A program made the translations under genes and the position numbers. From Hyphomicrobium sp. ghe19 (GTDB taxonomy: Bacteria; Pseudomonadota; Alphaproteobacteria; Rhizobiales; Hyphomicrobiaceae): a DNA stretch of 64,000 nucleotides. The notes below the pieces were generated by a model that saw only the letters and a program-made list of their open reading frames with translations, was not told the origin of the DNA and searched no databases. This document shows, piece after piece, positions 9,243 to 19,678 of the stretch. The stretch lies in NCBI RefSeq assembly GCF_902712875.1, contig NZ_LR743509.1:1240001-1304000 (forward strand), given 5' to 3'. The first letter of the stretch is position 1; the number at the start of each line of letters is the position of its first letter.

Positions 9243-10181
9243 ATGAGCGCAGCGCAAAATCACTCAAAGCCTATTTTGATCGCGGGGCCGACGGCGAGCG
9301 GCAAGTCTGCGCTCGCGATGGCGATTGCCGAGCATGTTGGCGGCGAGATCATCAACGCAGACAGCATGCAGGTCTATCGGGAGCTGCGCGTTCTCTCGGC
9401 GCGGCCAACGGAGGAAGAAGAGGCTCGTGTTCCGCATGCGCTCTACGGGTTCGTGCCGGCGGGGGAAGCCTATTCCGCGGGGCGTTTCGTCCGCGATGCG
9501 GCGGGGGCTATCGCCAAGGCGCGGAGCGAGGGGCGGCGTCCGGTCATCGTCGGGGGCACGGGGCTCTATTTCAAGGCGCTGATCGAGGGGCTTTCGCCCA
9601 TACCCGACATCGCCGCCGACGTTCGCGACTACTGGCGCAGGGCGGGCGAGGAGCGGGGCGCGGGAGCCTTGCACGGCGAGCTTCAGCGGGTCGATCCGGC
9701 CATGGCAAGGCGCCTGGCTCCGACCGATACGCAACGGATCGTACGGGCGCTCGAGGTGATCCAATCGACCGGGCGGTCGCTCGCCGAGTGGCAATCATTG
9801 CGGGGCGAGCCGGTGATCGATGAAGCCGAGGCGGTTCGCTTCGCGGTTTCCGGCGACCGGGCGGAACTCCATGCGCGGGCTGATGCTCGTTTCGATCGGA
9901 TGATGCGGGAGGGGGCGCTCGACGAGGCGCTGGTCCTGTCGCTTCTGCGACTCGATCCGGATCTTCCGGCAATGCGGGCGATCGGCGTCCGGCCGCTTTT
10001 GCGGCTCGTTGCGGGTGAGATCAGCGAGGACGAGGCGCGGGAACTGGCAAAAGCCGAGACGCGGCAGTACATCAAACGCCAGGAAACTTGGCTCAAGAGA
10101 AATATGATTACGTGGACTGGCGTTACAACGAAAGAAACGGCAAGTTCATTGCGCGATATTTTCGCATTTATTCAGGGTTAG
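9243..10181 (+). CDS. miaA: tRNA dimethylallyltransferase MiaA
   Basis: 312 aa. It transfers the dimethylallyl group to A37 of tRNAs that read codons beginning with U, giving i6A. Visible motifs are the P-loop GPTASGKSA (about residues 13-21), the NADSMQVY block, the [14 protein letters not shown] block and the C-terminal [11 protein letters not shown]. The start at 9243 is chosen over the in-frame ATG at 9219 because AGGAGG sits seven bases upstream of it and because 9219 lies inside the hairpin loop. It precedes ilvB by 82 bases. Confidence 0.96.
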   Translation: MSAAQNHSKPILIAGPTASGKSALAMAIAEHVGGEIINADSMQVYRELRVLSARPTEEEEARVPHALYGFVPAGEAYSAGRFVRDAAGAIAKARSEGRRPVIVGGTGLYFKALIEGLSPIPDIAADVRDYWRRAGEERGAGALHGELQRVDPAMARRLAPTDTQRIVRALEVIQSTGRSLAEWQSLRGEPVIDEAEAVRFAVSGDRAELHARADARFDRMMREGALDEALVLSLLRLDPDLPAMRAIGVRPLLRLVAGEISEDEARELAKAETRQYIKRQETWLKRNMITWTGVTTKETASSLRDIFAFIQG

Positions 10182-10263
10182 CGTTGACCAATTAGGCTCG
10201 GACCCCTACTTTCCCCCGACCTTTGAAACCGCCTGCAGGCTTTTGCCGGCGAAGGAGTTATTC

Positions 10264-12030
10264 ATGGCACGCACGATGACCGGCGCCGAAATCGTTTTGC
10301 AGGCTCTCGCCGATCAGGGCGTCGAGCTGATCTTCGGGTATCCGGGCGGCGCCGTCCTTCCGATCTACGACGAGATCTTCAAGCAGGAGAAGATCCGGCA
10401 CATTCTCGTTCGCCAGGAAGGCGGGGCGCTGCACTCGGCCGAAGGCTATGCGCGGTCGACTGGCAAGGTCGGCGTCTGCCTCGTGACGTCGGGGCCGGGC
10501 GCGACCAATGCCGTGACGGGCCTGACGGACGCCCTGATGGATTCCATTCCGCTCGTGTGCATCACGGGCCAAGTCGCGACGCATCTGATCGGCAACGATG
10601 CCTTTCAGGAATGCGATACCGTGGGCATCACGCGGCCGTGCACCAAGCACAACACGCTCGTCAAAAGCGTCAACGACCTCGCGCGGATCCTGCATGAGGC
10701 GTTCTACATCGCGCGTACGGGCCGTCCGGGTCCCGTCGTCGTCGACATTCCGAAAGACGTGCAGTTTGCGCTCGGCAACTACGTCGGCCCGTCGAATATT
10801 CAGCATAAGACCTACCGGCCGAAGTTGAAGCCGGAACAAGCGGCCGTGCGCGAAGCGGTGGATCTCATCGCCAATGCCAAAAGGCCGGTGTTCTATACCG
10901 GCGGCGGCATCATCAACGGGGGTCCGAAGGCGAGCCAGCTGTTGCGCGAGTTCGTGCGGCTGACGGGCTATCCGATCACGTCGACGCTGATGGGCCTCGG
11001 CGCGTATCCCGCATCCGACAAGCAGTGGCTCGGCATGCTCGGCATGCACGGGACGTACGAAGCCAATCTCGCGATGCACGATTGCGACGTGATGATCAAC
11101 ATCGGCGCGCGCTTCGATGACCGCATTACCGGCCGTGTCGATGCGTTTTCGCCGGGATCGAAGAAGATCCACGTCGATATCGATCCGTCGTCGATCAACA
11201 AGAACATCATGGTCGATGTGCCGATCGTCGGCGATTGCGCCTACGTTCTCGAAGACATGCTGCGGATCTGGAAGGCGAAAGCGCCGGCCCTCGACAAGGC
11301 GGCGCATAAGGCCTGGTGGAAGCAGATCGATGGCTGGCGCGCGAAAAAATCGCTTGCGTATAAGAACTCCAAAGACATCATCATGCCCCAGTACGCATGT
11401 CAGCGTCTGCAGGAGCTGACGAAGAATCGCGATACGTTCTTCACGACCGAAGTCGGCCAGCATCAGATGTGGGCGGCGCAATTCCTCCAGTTCGAGGAGC
11501 CCAATCACTGGATGACGTCCGGAGGGCTAGGCACGATGGGATATGGATTGCCTGCTGCGATCGGCGTGCAGCTTGCGCATCCGCGGTCGCTCGTCATCGA
11601 TGTCGCCGGCGACGCATCGATCCTGATGAATATTCAGGAGTGCTCAACTGCAGTCCAATACCGCCTGCCGATCAAAGTTTTCATCATGAACAATGAGTAC
11701 ATGGGCATGGTGCGCCAGTGGCAGCAGTTGCTGCACGGCAACCGCTTGTCGGAGAGCTATACCGAGGCGCTTCCGGATTTCGTGAAGCTTGCCGAAGCCT
11801 ATGGCTGGAAGGGCATGCGTTGCGAGCATCCGGCCGATCTCGACGATGCGATCAAAGAGATGATCAATACGGACGGCCCGGTGATTTTCGATTGCCGCGT
11901 CGCCAAGCTCGCGAACTGCTTCCCGATGATCCCATCGGGCAAGGGCCACAACGAGATGCTGCTCGGCGAGAACATTACCGACGAAGAAGTCGAGCGGGCC
12001 ATCGACGACGCAGGAAAGGTACTGGTTTGA
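10264..12030 (+). CDS. ilvB: Acetolactate synthase, large (catalytic) subunit
   Basis: 588 aa. It condenses two pyruvates, or pyruvate and 2-oxobutyrate, in valine/leucine/isoleucine synthesis, using TPP, FAD and Mg2+. The sequence shows the N-terminal TPP domain ([14 protein letters not shown], catalytic Glu in [15 protein letters not shown]), a central FAD-type domain, and the C-terminal TPP/Mg site ([14 protein letters not shown] and [12 protein letters not shown]). The start at 10264 follows a clear GAAGGAG; the TTG at 10243 further upstream lies before it. The regulatory subunit gene ilvH lies 1.25 kb downstream, with two other genes between. Confidence 0.97.
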   Translation: MARTMTGAEIVLQALADQGVELIFGYPGGAVLPIYDEIFKQEKIRHILVRQEGGALHSAEGYARSTGKVGVCLVTSGPGATNAVTGLTDALMDSIPLVCITGQVATHLIGNDAFQECDTVGITRPCTKHNTLVKSVNDLARILHEAFYIARTGRPGPVVVDIPKDVQFALGNYVGPSNIQHKTYRPKLKPEQAAVREAVDLIANAKRPVFYTGGGIINGGPKASQLLREFVRLTGYPITSTLMGLGAYPASDKQWLGMLGMHGTYEANLAMHDCDVMINIGARFDDRITGRVDAFSPGSKKIHVDIDPSSINKNIMVDVPIVGDCAYVLEDMLRIWKAKAPALDKAAHKAWWKQIDGWRAKKSLAYKNSKDIIMPQYACQRLQELTKNRDTFFTTEVGQHQMWAAQFLQFEEPNHWMTSGGLGTMGYGLPAAIGVQLAHPRSLVIDVAGDASILMNIQECSTAVQYRLPIKVFIMNNEYMGMVRQWQQLLHGNRLSESYTEALPDFVKLAEAYGWKGMRCEHPADLDDAIKEMINTDGPVIFDCRVAKLANCFPMIPSGKGHNEMLLGENITDEEVERAIDDAGKVLV

Positions 12031-12569
12031 GAAGCGGGGGCTCTGGCTTCGGGATCGGTAGCATTGTGGCCGCCATTTGCATGGCGACCCTTGTTTCCAT
12101 GCCGCAGGCGTCGGCGGCCAAGGAAACTTGGGACCACGCCGCCAACATCAAGGACGCCGCAAAGCGCCTTGCCGAACTGCATCGCCGCGAAGGTTCTCAA
12201 GGCGTGTTGAAGTTCCTCGACGCCTGCTACCGGACGCAAACGCTCGCCAGCAACTATTCGGCGGGCCTCGAGTCGTGCATGGCGCAGGACTACATGCACA
12301 GCCAAGTGCTGGCGCAGATCTATGCGCGCATTCCGCAAGCCGAGCGCGTCCGCATGGGCACGCCGGCGCCGGAAGACATCGCGCGTGGCATGGGGCAGCG
12401 GTTCGTCGCCACGTTCAAGCAGTATAATATTTCGGTCAAGGATGCCGAGAACTTCAAGAAGATGGTCGATACGAATGGCATGCCGATCTTCCTGAAGTCG
12501 ATCTTCCCACCGAAGAAGCCGGGCGAGCCGGAGAGCGCTGCCGAGCCCGGCAAGGCGAGCGGCCGTTAG
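12027..12569 (+). CDS. Secreted protein of unknown function between ilvB and ilvH
   Basis: About 180 aa if started at the TTG at 12027, which overlaps the ilvB stop codon and follows AGGAAAGG; a GTG at 12066 is the alternative. The N-terminus is a signal peptide ([18 protein letters not shown], cleavage near ASAAK). The mature part has two Cys (LDACYRT and LESCMAQ), is helical, and ends in a proline/glutamate tail. I do not recognise a family with certainty. The overlap suggests translational coupling to ilvB, although a periplasmic product has no obvious place in acetolactate synthesis. Confidence 0.75.
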   Translation: MRSGGSGFGIGSIVAAICMATLVSMPQASAAKETWDHAANIKDAAKRLAELHRREGSQGVLKFLDACYRTQTLASNYSAGLESCMAQDYMHSQVLAQIYARIPQAERVRMGTPAPEDIARGMGQRFVATFKQYNISVKDAENFKKMVDTNGMPIFLKSIFPPKKPGEPESAAEPGKASGR

Positions 12570-12574
12570 CAACA

Positions 12575-13249
12575 ATGCTGAAGCTCGTCATTGCCAACAA
12601 GCTTTACTCGTCGTGGTCGCTCAGGCCGTGGCTGCTGCTGTCGGCTTTCAACGTCCCGTTCGAAGAAATCATCATTCCTTTGCGGACGCCCGAGAGCCGC
12701 AGCCTCGTGCTCGAATATTCGCCGTCGGGCAAAGTGCCGGCGCTGGTCGACGGCGACGTGTCGGTTTGGGAAAGTCTCGCCATCATCGAATATCTGGCGG
12801 AGAAATTCCCCGAGCTTCCGATCTGGCCGCGCGATGCCAAAGCCCGGGCGCACGCACGCGCGATTTCGCACGAAATGCATGCCGGATTTCAGGCGCTGAG
12901 GCAGGGATGCCCAATGCATCTCGGCGCGCGTTTTGCGACGCCGCCGTTAACCGAACCGCTGCAGGCGTGCATCGATCGCATCGAAGATATCTGGTCTGAA
13001 GCGCGCAATCGCTTTGCGGGCAGCCAACCTTTTCTCTACGGTGCGTTCTCTGCTGCCGATGCGATGTATGCGCCCGTCGTCACGCGCTTCGACACCTATC
13101 AAATTCCCGTGCGCGAGGCGACGCGAGCCTATATGGATGCCGTTCTCGCCCATCCCGCTTTCAAGGAGTGGCGGGCGGCAGCGCTGATCGAGCCGTGGCG
13201 CATTCCGGAATATTCGGCCGGCCACACGCCGGTCGAAAGCTTCATCTGA
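12575..13249 (+). CDS. Glutathione S-transferase family protein
   Basis: 224 aa, with an N-terminal thioredoxin-like domain ([19 protein letters not shown]) in which the Ser-rich loop takes the place of the usual active-site region. It has the glutathione gamma-Glu binding pattern [18 protein letters not shown] and an all-helical C-terminal domain with [15 protein letters not shown]. The ATG is five bases after the preceding stop, so it belongs to the ilvB-ilvH transcript. Its substrate is unknown. Confidence 0.88.
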   Translation: MLKLVIANKLYSSWSLRPWLLLSAFNVPFEEIIIPLRTPESRSLVLEYSPSGKVPALVDGDVSVWESLAIIEYLAEKFPELPIWPRDAKARAHARAISHEMHAGFQALRQGCPMHLGARFATPPLTEPLQACIDRIEDIWSEARNRFAGSQPFLYGAFSAADAMYAPVVTRFDTYQIPVREATRAYMDAVLAHPAFKEWRAAALIEPWRIPEYSAGHTPVESFI

Positions 13250-13283
13250 TTCAAAGTTTCACCCGACACCCAAGAGACCGACG

Positions 13284-13829
13284 ATGTCCGACCTAACGAA
13301 GCAAATGCCGCCGCCGAGCGTCCTCAGATCGCAGGAGATCGTATCGCGCACGCTCTCGGTCGTCGTCGATAACGAGCCGGGCGTGCTGGCGCGGGTCATC
13401 GGTCTTTTTGCGGGCCGCGGCTACAATATCGATTCCCTAACCGTGACCGAGGTCGAGCACGAGAAGCGCTTGTCGCGTATTACCGTGATCACGAGCGGCA
13501 CGCCGGCGGTGCTGCAGCAGATCAAGCATCAGCTCGAGCGACTCGTTCCGGTTCACCGGGTGCGCGATCTGACGGAAGAGGGCGGTTCCATCGAACGGGA
13601 ACTCGCGCTCGTGAAGGTCGCGGGCAAGGGCGACAAGCGCATCGAAGCTTTGCGGCTGGCCGAGATCTTCCGCTCCAAGGTCGTCGATACGTCGATCGAA
13701 CATTTCGTTTTCGAGGTTACGGGCAAGCCGTCGAAGATCGAGACGTTCATTCAGCTGATGTCGGAGCTTGGGCTCGTCGAAGTTTCGCGTACCGGCATTG
13801 CGGCCATCGGGCGGGGCGCCGGCGCCTGA
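13284..13829 (+). CDS. ilvH: Acetolactate synthase, small (regulatory) subunit
   Basis: 181 aa. It carries an N-terminal ACT domain (LSVVVDNEPGVLARVIGLFA, about residues 25-44, then GRGYNIDSLTV) and the C-terminal domain of IlvH/IlvN. It stabilises the catalytic subunit and gives valine feedback inhibition. It lies 34 bases after the GST-like gene, presumably within the ilvB transcript. Confidence 0.96.
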   Translation: MSDLTKQMPPPSVLRSQEIVSRTLSVVVDNEPGVLARVIGLFAGRGYNIDSLTVTEVEHEKRLSRITVITSGTPAVLQQIKHQLERLVPVHRVRDLTEEGGSIERELALVKVAGKGDKRIEALRLAEIFRSKVVDTSIEHFVFEVTGKPSKIETFIQLMSELGLVEVSRTGIAAIGRGAGA

Positions 13830-13910
13830 TCTTTACGGTCAATGGCGCGACAAGCCCCGTGATGTCCTAATCCAAGAGGGGGCAGACGGTTCGCCGCGCT
13901 GCCGCAGCAT

Positions 13911-14516
13911 TTGTCTCAGCACCTCATTCTGTCGCTCGTGACGTTTGCATTCGTCTCGGCGATGACGCCTGGGCCGAACAACACGATGCTGCTGACATCC
14001 GGCGTCAACTTCGGCTTCAAGCGAACGCGTCCGCATGTCTGGGGTGTGGTGATCGGATTTACGATCATGATCCTGGCCGTCGCACTGGGTGTCGGGCGCG
14101 TATTCCTTTTATTTCCAGCACTTTTTACGACGTTGCGGGTCGCGAGCATCGGGTATCTGCTGTGGCTCGCGTGGCGCATCGCGACGGCCGGCACGAGCAA
14201 CCCAATCGTCACGGCAGAAGCGCGGCCGATGACGTTTTTTGAAGCGGCGCTCTTTCAGTGGGTCAATCCGAAGGGGTGGATGGTGGCGTTGAGCGTTGCC
14301 GCCAACTTCGTTTCGCCGGACAGCCTTTGGTTCGACGCAGCGGTGCTGACCGCAATCTTTCTGGCGGTCTCGCTGATCTCGGCCACGACGTGGGCATTCT
14401 TCGGCACGTCGCTCAGGCCGCTGCTGACGGACGAGAGATCGATGCGGATTTTCAACGTGGCGATGGCCGTTGCGCTCGTTGCGTCCCTGTGGCCGCTCGT
14501 CCACGAAATGATTTGA
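13911..14516 (+). CDS. LysE/RhtB family amino acid exporter
   Basis: 201 aa with about six hydrophobic segments. The family hallmark TPGPNNTMLLTSG appears near residue 20, and FQWVNPKGWMVAL lies in the middle. RhtB/LysE proteins export amino acids such as threonine, homoserine, leucine or lysine. The only workable start is the TTG at 13911, with no strong ribosome site. Its place right after ilvH would suit export of branched-chain or related amino acids, but that is inference. Confidence 0.85.
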   Translation: MSQHLILSLVTFAFVSAMTPGPNNTMLLTSGVNFGFKRTRPHVWGVVIGFTIMILAVALGVGRVFLLFPALFTTLRVASIGYLLWLAWRIATAGTSNPIVTAEARPMTFFEAALFQWVNPKGWMVALSVAANFVSPDSLWFDAAVLTAIFLAVSLISATTWAFFGTSLRPLLTDERSMRIFNVAMAVALVASLWPLVHEMI

Positions 14517-14533
14517 GAGATTGACGCCGCGCG

Positions 14534-15016
14534 TCAGCTCTTCTTGGCAAGCCGGGCGTTCTCGTGTGCCAACGCCTCGGCCGATTCCGAGAAAGTGTTT
14601 CGCTCATCTTTCAGTCCAAAATTCTGCTTGTCGAGCCCCTTGAACCCCGACGAGCCGTCCGACGTCGCGTAAAGCGGCATCGCGCTCGGCGGCTGGCTGA
14701 ACGTAATCAAAAATGCCTGGAGTTTCGGCTGGTAATTGCCGTCGACGCCCTTTGCACAGCGGTCCGGGCCTTCGGCGGCCGCACAGGCGGAGAGGGAGTT
14801 GTAGGACGGTGCGCGGCTCTGATGCAGCGCAACCGCCTTATCGATCGCCTGTCCGCACTCATCGATGGTGAGCTTCTGGCGGCCGGCGCAATCTCCGGAG
14901 GAAATGAAGATCCCCGTTTCGGCCTGTGCCTTCGGGCTAGCCGGCGCCGCGCTGTTGCCGCAACCGGCAAGTGCTACAGCGGCAGACAAAGTTCCGAATA
15001 ATGCGATCGTTCGCAT
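14534..15016 (-). CDS. DUF1190 family lipoprotein
   Basis: 160 aa. A lipoprotein signal peptide with lipobox LAGC lies at residues 17-20, followed by a Cys-containing domain (GDCAGRQKLTIDECGQAID and ACAAAEGPDRCAKG) that matches DUF1190 (YgiB-type) proteins. It is probably anchored in the envelope; function is not established. It converges with the LysE gene and is divergent from ilvC, with about 270 bases between. Confidence 0.8.
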   Translation of the reverse strand: MRTIALFGTLSAAVALAGCGNSAAPASPKAQAETGIFISSGDCAGRQKLTIDECGQAIDKAVALHQSRAPSYNSLSACAAAEGPDRCAKGVDGNYQPKLQAFLITFSQPPSAMPLYATSDGSSGFKGLDKQNFGLKDERNTFSESAEALAHENARLAKKS

Positions 15017-15159
15017 GGGGCGGGTCCGAATTGGGCGTCTGATATCGCGAATCTGCGCTTTTCCCAGTTAGGGTTCGGTTAATTGTTGCACGGGGCGACG
15101 AGAAAAAGGGGCGGAGAAATATTCGAGCTAGGGCAGTCGGTAGCACCCCGGCCCGTTGA

Positions 15160-16305
<1,146 letters not shown>

Positions 16306-16321
16306 TCGCGTCAGCGGCTGA

Positions 16322-16352
16322 CGGGCGGGTTTCCCACAGCGGAAACCGCCCG
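16322..16352 (+). terminator. Hairpin after ilvC
   Basis: A 12-bp stem with one bulged G (16322-16334 with 16341-16352) around a six-base loop, 17 bases after the ilvC stop. No T-run follows, so termination here is probable rather than certain. Confidence 0.5.
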
Positions 16353-16449
16353 CACTACTGCGCTTTGGGGAGGGTTAACGTGCGGCAGCGCGGGCGGTCT
16401 ACGTCAAATCCAGCCAACTGACCTTTCGGACAATCGACTGGGACTAACG

Positions 16450-16486
16450 CGGGCGGCAGAGGAGCGGGGACCTCTGCCGCCCGTTT
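16450..16486 (+). terminator. Second strong hairpin downstream of ilvC
   Basis: Perfect 13-bp GC-rich stem CGGGCGGCAGAGG / CCTCTGCCGCCCG (16450-16462 with 16471-16483) followed by TTT. It could be the real ilvC terminator, or belong to the hairpin cluster that follows. Confidence 0.55.
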
Positions 16487-16524
16487 CCGATTCTGCCGCT
16501 TGCGCGGCTTCTTCGGATTTAAAG

Positions 16525-16682
16525 GGGCTCTGACGCAGCGCGGCCGCTGCGTGAGCCCGATGGTTTTCCATCGGGCGGCAGGTGATCCATCATCACACCT
16601 CGCCGCAATGAAACCTGGTGCAACACCAGGATGCTGAAACCGGCTAAGAGGTGCTGGGAGATCTTGACTGTCGCCCCCCAGC
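16525..16682. other. Cluster of five consecutive hairpins, possible structured RNA
   Basis: Almost every base from 16525 to 16630 can pair in consecutive stems: 16525-16558 (GGGCTC and ACGCAGCG arms), 16556-16575 (CCCGATGG, TTTT loop), 16575-16606 (GCGGCAGGTG with one bulged C), and 16614-16630 (CCTGGTG, CAA loop). A fifth pairing joins 16653-16658 and 16677-16682. No convincing protein is encoded. The strand cannot be fixed: the first hairpin is followed by TTTAAA if read on the minus strand. The rest of the 16306-16931 gap shows only the two ilvC hairpins. Confidence 0.45.
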
Positions 16683-16931
16683 GACGCTGTCGTGAGTGTC
16701 ATATGCGTGCCGAATCTTGGCCGGGTCATGACGAAACTTGGCTGAACCCAAGGCTAGAACGTTTTTGTGCAATTGGAATTCACATCGATAAATGCCGAAC
16801 ATATTTGTGCTTCGAGCATTTGAAAGGGAGCTGAAATTGCCCGTGCGAGTTCTAGTCAGAGAGAGACTTATTTGTGTCTCGCATGCTCGCACATCTCGTT
16901 TCGCGGTGGCGCTCACGTGATAGCGCGCGCG

Positions 16932-17660
16932 ATGCCGAATGCCGGCTTTCCTTTCGCCAACGGCGTTAAAACCGTTTCGAATTGCTCGTTAAGGCTCTCA
17001 GGCGAAGCTTGGCCTTTCGCGCAAGAGCATTCAGCTGAGATCGATGCGCATTGGCAGGCGGCGACGAAAGCGAACCCTGCGTACTTCAACGGCATCGTGC
17101 ATCTGATCGACAGTGTACGGTTCGTCGACGGCGTGCTTCACGCAACGCTGACGCGCACGGAATTCAAGAGCTATCTCTACTGGCGCATGCTCGGCTTTCC
17201 CGAAGCGGGCGTTCTCGACGGATTTGGGTCGGCGCTCATCCGGTCCTCGGACGGCGAGTACCTGCTCGGCCAACAGATGCCGGGCAACGTGAACTACGGG
17301 TTCGCGTGTCTGCCTTCGGGCTTTATCGACGAACGCGATGTGCTTCCTGACGGAACGATCGACATCACACGGAGCATCGAACGCGAGATAGCGGAAGAGA
17401 TGGGGGACGTCGCGAAGCTCGTTCAAAGGGAGGACGGCTTCATCGTCACGCGGTCGGATACGCAGATGTCATTCGCGGTTCGTTTTTCTGCGCCAGTGCC
17501 GACAGTCGAGCTTGTGCGCCTTGTCGAGGAACACAACGCGACGTGTGACGATCCCGAGCTGCAAACGATTATTCCCGTCGCCAATCACGACGATATCGAG
17601 CGCCTCAACATGCTGCCTTCGACGCGGGCGACGATGGAGGCGCTTTTCGCCGCGCGCTGA
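16932..17660 (+). CDS. NUDIX hydrolase-like protein
   Basis: About 242 aa from the ATG at 16932 (MPNAGFPFANG); a GTG at 16917 or a start at 16872 are possible. The central region has a Nudix-box-like stretch, with SGFIDERD followed by the core SIEREIAEEMGD, containing the Glu residues that bind Mg2+. Such proteins hydrolyse nucleoside diphosphates linked to another group; the substrate is not evident. The spacing inside the box is longer than the classical form, so catalytic activity is not assured. A large structured non-coding region lies upstream. Confidence 0.72.
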   Translation: MPNAGFPFANGVKTVSNCSLRLSGEAWPFAQEHSAEIDAHWQAATKANPAYFNGIVHLIDSVRFVDGVLHATLTRTEFKSYLYWRMLGFPEAGVLDGFGSALIRSSDGEYLLGQQMPGNVNYGFACLPSGFIDERDVLPDGTIDITRSIEREIAEEMGDVAKLVQREDGFIVTRSDTQMSFAVRFSAPVPTVELVRLVEEHNATCDDPELQTIIPVANHDDIERLNMLPSTRATMEALFAAR

Positions 17661-17801
17661 GGGTGTTCGACGCAAATAAAAAAGGGCTTGGCTGCGGCTG
17701 AGGCTTGCCGCATGGTTCCGCCCGCTCGCGTTGACGCTCAAGGTCTATACTCGCGCGCGGCAAGCTGACGGCAGACGAAGCAGCGGGGAGTAAGGCGCAC
17801 G

Positions 17802-18713
17802 ATGGCGCTCACGTATCATGTCCTGGACGTTTTTACGGAACGGCCTTTCGGCGGCAATCCGCTCGCGGTCGTGCTTGGCGCCGACCGCCTGAGCGCCACC
17901 GAAATGCAGACGATCGCTCGGGAGTTCAACCTCTCCGAGACGGTCTTCGTGTTGGCGACGACGACGCCTGGGCATATGGCCCGCATCCGCATTTTTACGC
18001 CGAGCCGGGAGCTGCCGTTCGCAGGTCATCCGACGATCGGCACGGCAGTGCTGTTGGCCGAGCTTCGCGCGCTGCTCGGGAACGGCGAGAGCGACGCGAT
18101 CATCGCGCTCGAGGAAGAGATCGGCAGCCTGCGCGTCGGCATTCGCATGCGCAGGGGCGGGGCATCATTTGGCGAATTCGACGCTCCGAAGCTCAACTGC
18201 GTTCCGGAAATCATGTCGGAGCCGGAGCAGATCGCGGCGGCTGTGGGGCTCAATCCCAACGAGATCGCTTTTGAAAACCATAAGCCCACGCTCGTGCAGA
18301 GCGTACCGTCGTTTGCGTTCGTGCCGGTGTCGAACCTCGAAGCCATGGCGAAGGTGAGGATTGCGCCTCAGCATTGGGCGCGGGCGTTCACCGATCGCGG
18401 TGTCAACGGGGCTTATCTCTACACGCGCCAGTGTGTTCGCGGGCAATCGGCGTTCCATACGCGGATGTTTGCGCCGGACGTCGGCATTGGCGAAGATCCG
18501 GCGACCGGGTCGGCGGCGGCAAGCTTCGCCTACGTCATCCAGGAATTCGACGCCCTGCCCGACGGCGTGCATAAGCGCGGCATCGAGCAGGGGTTCGAAA
18601 TGGGGCGTCCGAGCGCGATCTCGCTGACGATGACGATCGCGCGCGGCAAGCTCGACGGTGTGCGGATCGGCGGTTATGCCGTGCGCGTCGCCGAGGGCAC
18701 ACTCCAGATCTGA
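17802..18713 (+). CDS. PhzF family isomerase/epimerase
   Basis: 303 aa. A two-lobed diaminopimelate-epimerase-like fold with the PhzF signature DVFTERPFGGNPLAVVL at the N-terminus, catalytic Glu in REFNLSETVFVL (about residue 47), RIFTPSRELPFAGHPTIG, and the second-lobe GEDPATGSAAASFA. PhzF proteins outside phenazine clusters have unknown substrates, and no phenazine genes are nearby. It converges with the cytochrome b561 gene, with only four bases between the stops. Confidence 0.92.
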   Translation: MALTYHVLDVFTERPFGGNPLAVVLGADRLSATEMQTIAREFNLSETVFVLATTTPGHMARIRIFTPSRELPFAGHPTIGTAVLLAELRALLGNGESDAIIALEEEIGSLRVGIRMRRGGASFGEFDAPKLNCVPEIMSEPEQIAAAVGLNPNEIAFENHKPTLVQSVPSFAFVPVSNLEAMAKVRIAPQHWARAFTDRGVNGAYLYTRQCVRGQSAFHTRMFAPDVGIGEDPATGSAAASFAYVIQEFDALPDGVHKRGIEQGFEMGRPSAISLTMTIARGKLDGVRIGGYAVRVAEGTLQI

Positions 18714-18717
18714 TCTC

Positions 18718-19284
18718 TTATTTGCGCGTCGCCAGCGGCAACATGCGGTGAAGCGTGTTGTCCCTGAACACGTGGTGATGTGCGAGCGCTGCAATCGCGT
18801 GCAGGCCGATGACGTAATAGAGCGCGCTGCCGATGAACTCGTGCACCTCTTTGAGGGTGCGCGCGAGATCTTTGTTCTCGCCGATGATGAAGGGGAGCTC
18901 TAACCCGAAAAAGGGCGCCGGGCGGCCGGCGGCATTCGACATCAGCCAGCCGAGCAGCGGCATCGCGATCATCGCCGCATAGAGTGCCGCATGGGTGCTG
19001 TGGGCGATCGCCGTCTGCCATGCCGGGGGCACGGGAATGATCGACGGCGCCGGGTTGCGGCTCCGGATGAAGATGCGGAGGACGACCAGGAACAGGATCG
19101 TGAGCCCCAGCGATTTGTGGACAAGCATCAGCAGGTCGCGGGTCGGGTCGCCCTTTGGATAGAACTCGTGCAGCTCGACGGCGGCGAAAATGCCGATGAA
19201 CACGAGTGCCGTGATCCAGTGGAGCGCGATGAGGCCCGGCGGATAGGTGGTTGCCCGCGTAGATGGCTCTATGGCTGTAGTCAC
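18718..19284 (-). CDS. Cytochrome b561 family protein
   Basis: 188 aa from the GTG at 19284, which follows GGGGGAGA; the frame stays open upstream to 20067 but that part antisenses the leader and leuA. Four membrane helices carry the expected haem-ligand histidines: IALHWITALVF, LMLVHKSLGLTILF, HSTHAALYAAMIAMPLLGW, and VIGLHAIAALAHHHVFRDN. These inner-membrane dihaem proteins move electrons between ubiquinol and periplasmic acceptors, or scavenge superoxide (CybB). It is divergent from leuA. Confidence 0.9.
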   Translation of the reverse strand: MTTAIEPSTRATTYPPGLIALHWITALVFIGIFAAVELHEFYPKGDPTRDLLMLVHKSLGLTILFLVVLRIFIRSRNPAPSIIPVPPAWQTAIAHSTHAALYAAMIAMPLLGWLMSNAAGRPAPFFGLELPFIIGENKDLARTLKEVHEFIGSALYYVIGLHAIAALAHHHVFRDNTLHRMLPLATRK

Positions 19285-19515
19285 GCGATCGTCTCCCCCG
19301 AAAATGGACGTTTGCCGGTATGGCAGCCCCTGAACGGGTTTTGCGGCCATTCTCCGTTGGGCGGCAATGAAAATTGCCGCAGACCGCGGGTTTTTGCCGG
19401 GGCTGAGGGGCGCGACGGTCGAACGGCTTGATTTTGGGGAGCCAGATCGGCTATTCAGCGCGGACTGAATTGTTCGGCCGGATCGTTCGGCCAACTCGCT
19501 GGATTGTCTGCCTTC

Positions 19516-19641
19516 ATGGCGCGCGCGACGGACATTGCTGCTGATTTTGTGTTTGATTCCGGCGCTTTCGCGCACGGCGGCACGATCGCGCCTCATCTCC
19601 TGCTTTCGGCTCTTCACCTTATCGGCCCCTGGGCCGCATGA
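19516..19641 (+). CDS. Putative leuA leader peptide (leucine-rich)
   Basis: A short frame of up to 41 codons (ATG 19516; GTG 19549 would give 30) ends HLLLSALHLIGPWAA then TGA at 19639. Five of eight consecutive codons (19597-19620) are Leu: CTC, CTG, CTT, CTT and CTT, split by Ser-Ala and His. The frame ends 106 bases before leuA and overlaps a set of hairpins. This is the layout of leader peptides that sense charged tRNA-Leu. The ribosome site is weak, so the exact start is unsure. Confidence 0.55.
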   Translation: MARATDIAADFVFDSGAFAHGGTIAPHLLLSALHLIGPWAA

Positions 19642-19678
19642 CACCCGGCCGTCGCCGGGTTTGTGCCCAGGGGATGAG
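19592..19678 (+). promoter_or_regulatory. Candidate leucine attenuator in front of leuA
   Basis: The region can fold in two ways. In one, CCCCTGGGC (19626-19634) pairs with GCCCAGGGG (19665-19673) around a nested hairpin ACCCGGC/GCCGGGT (19643-19649 with 19654-19660), which is followed by TTG. In the other, the Leu-codon stretch 19592-19600 pairs with 19670-19678 (nine pairs, one of them G-U) and so competes for the same 3' arm. Mutually exclusive pairings tied to Leu codons fit ribosome-mediated attenuation. The T-run is short, so the switch may act by another route. Confidence 0.5.

Noticed and set aside
10258..11508. 416-codon open frame on the minus strand
   Set aside because: Antisense to ilvB; same shadow composition, no recognisable domain.
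16355..16729. 124-codon minus-strand frame in the hairpin cluster
   Set aside because: Rich in Pro and Arg, runs through several perfect inverted repeats, and has no ribosome site; the RNA-like structure is the better explanation.
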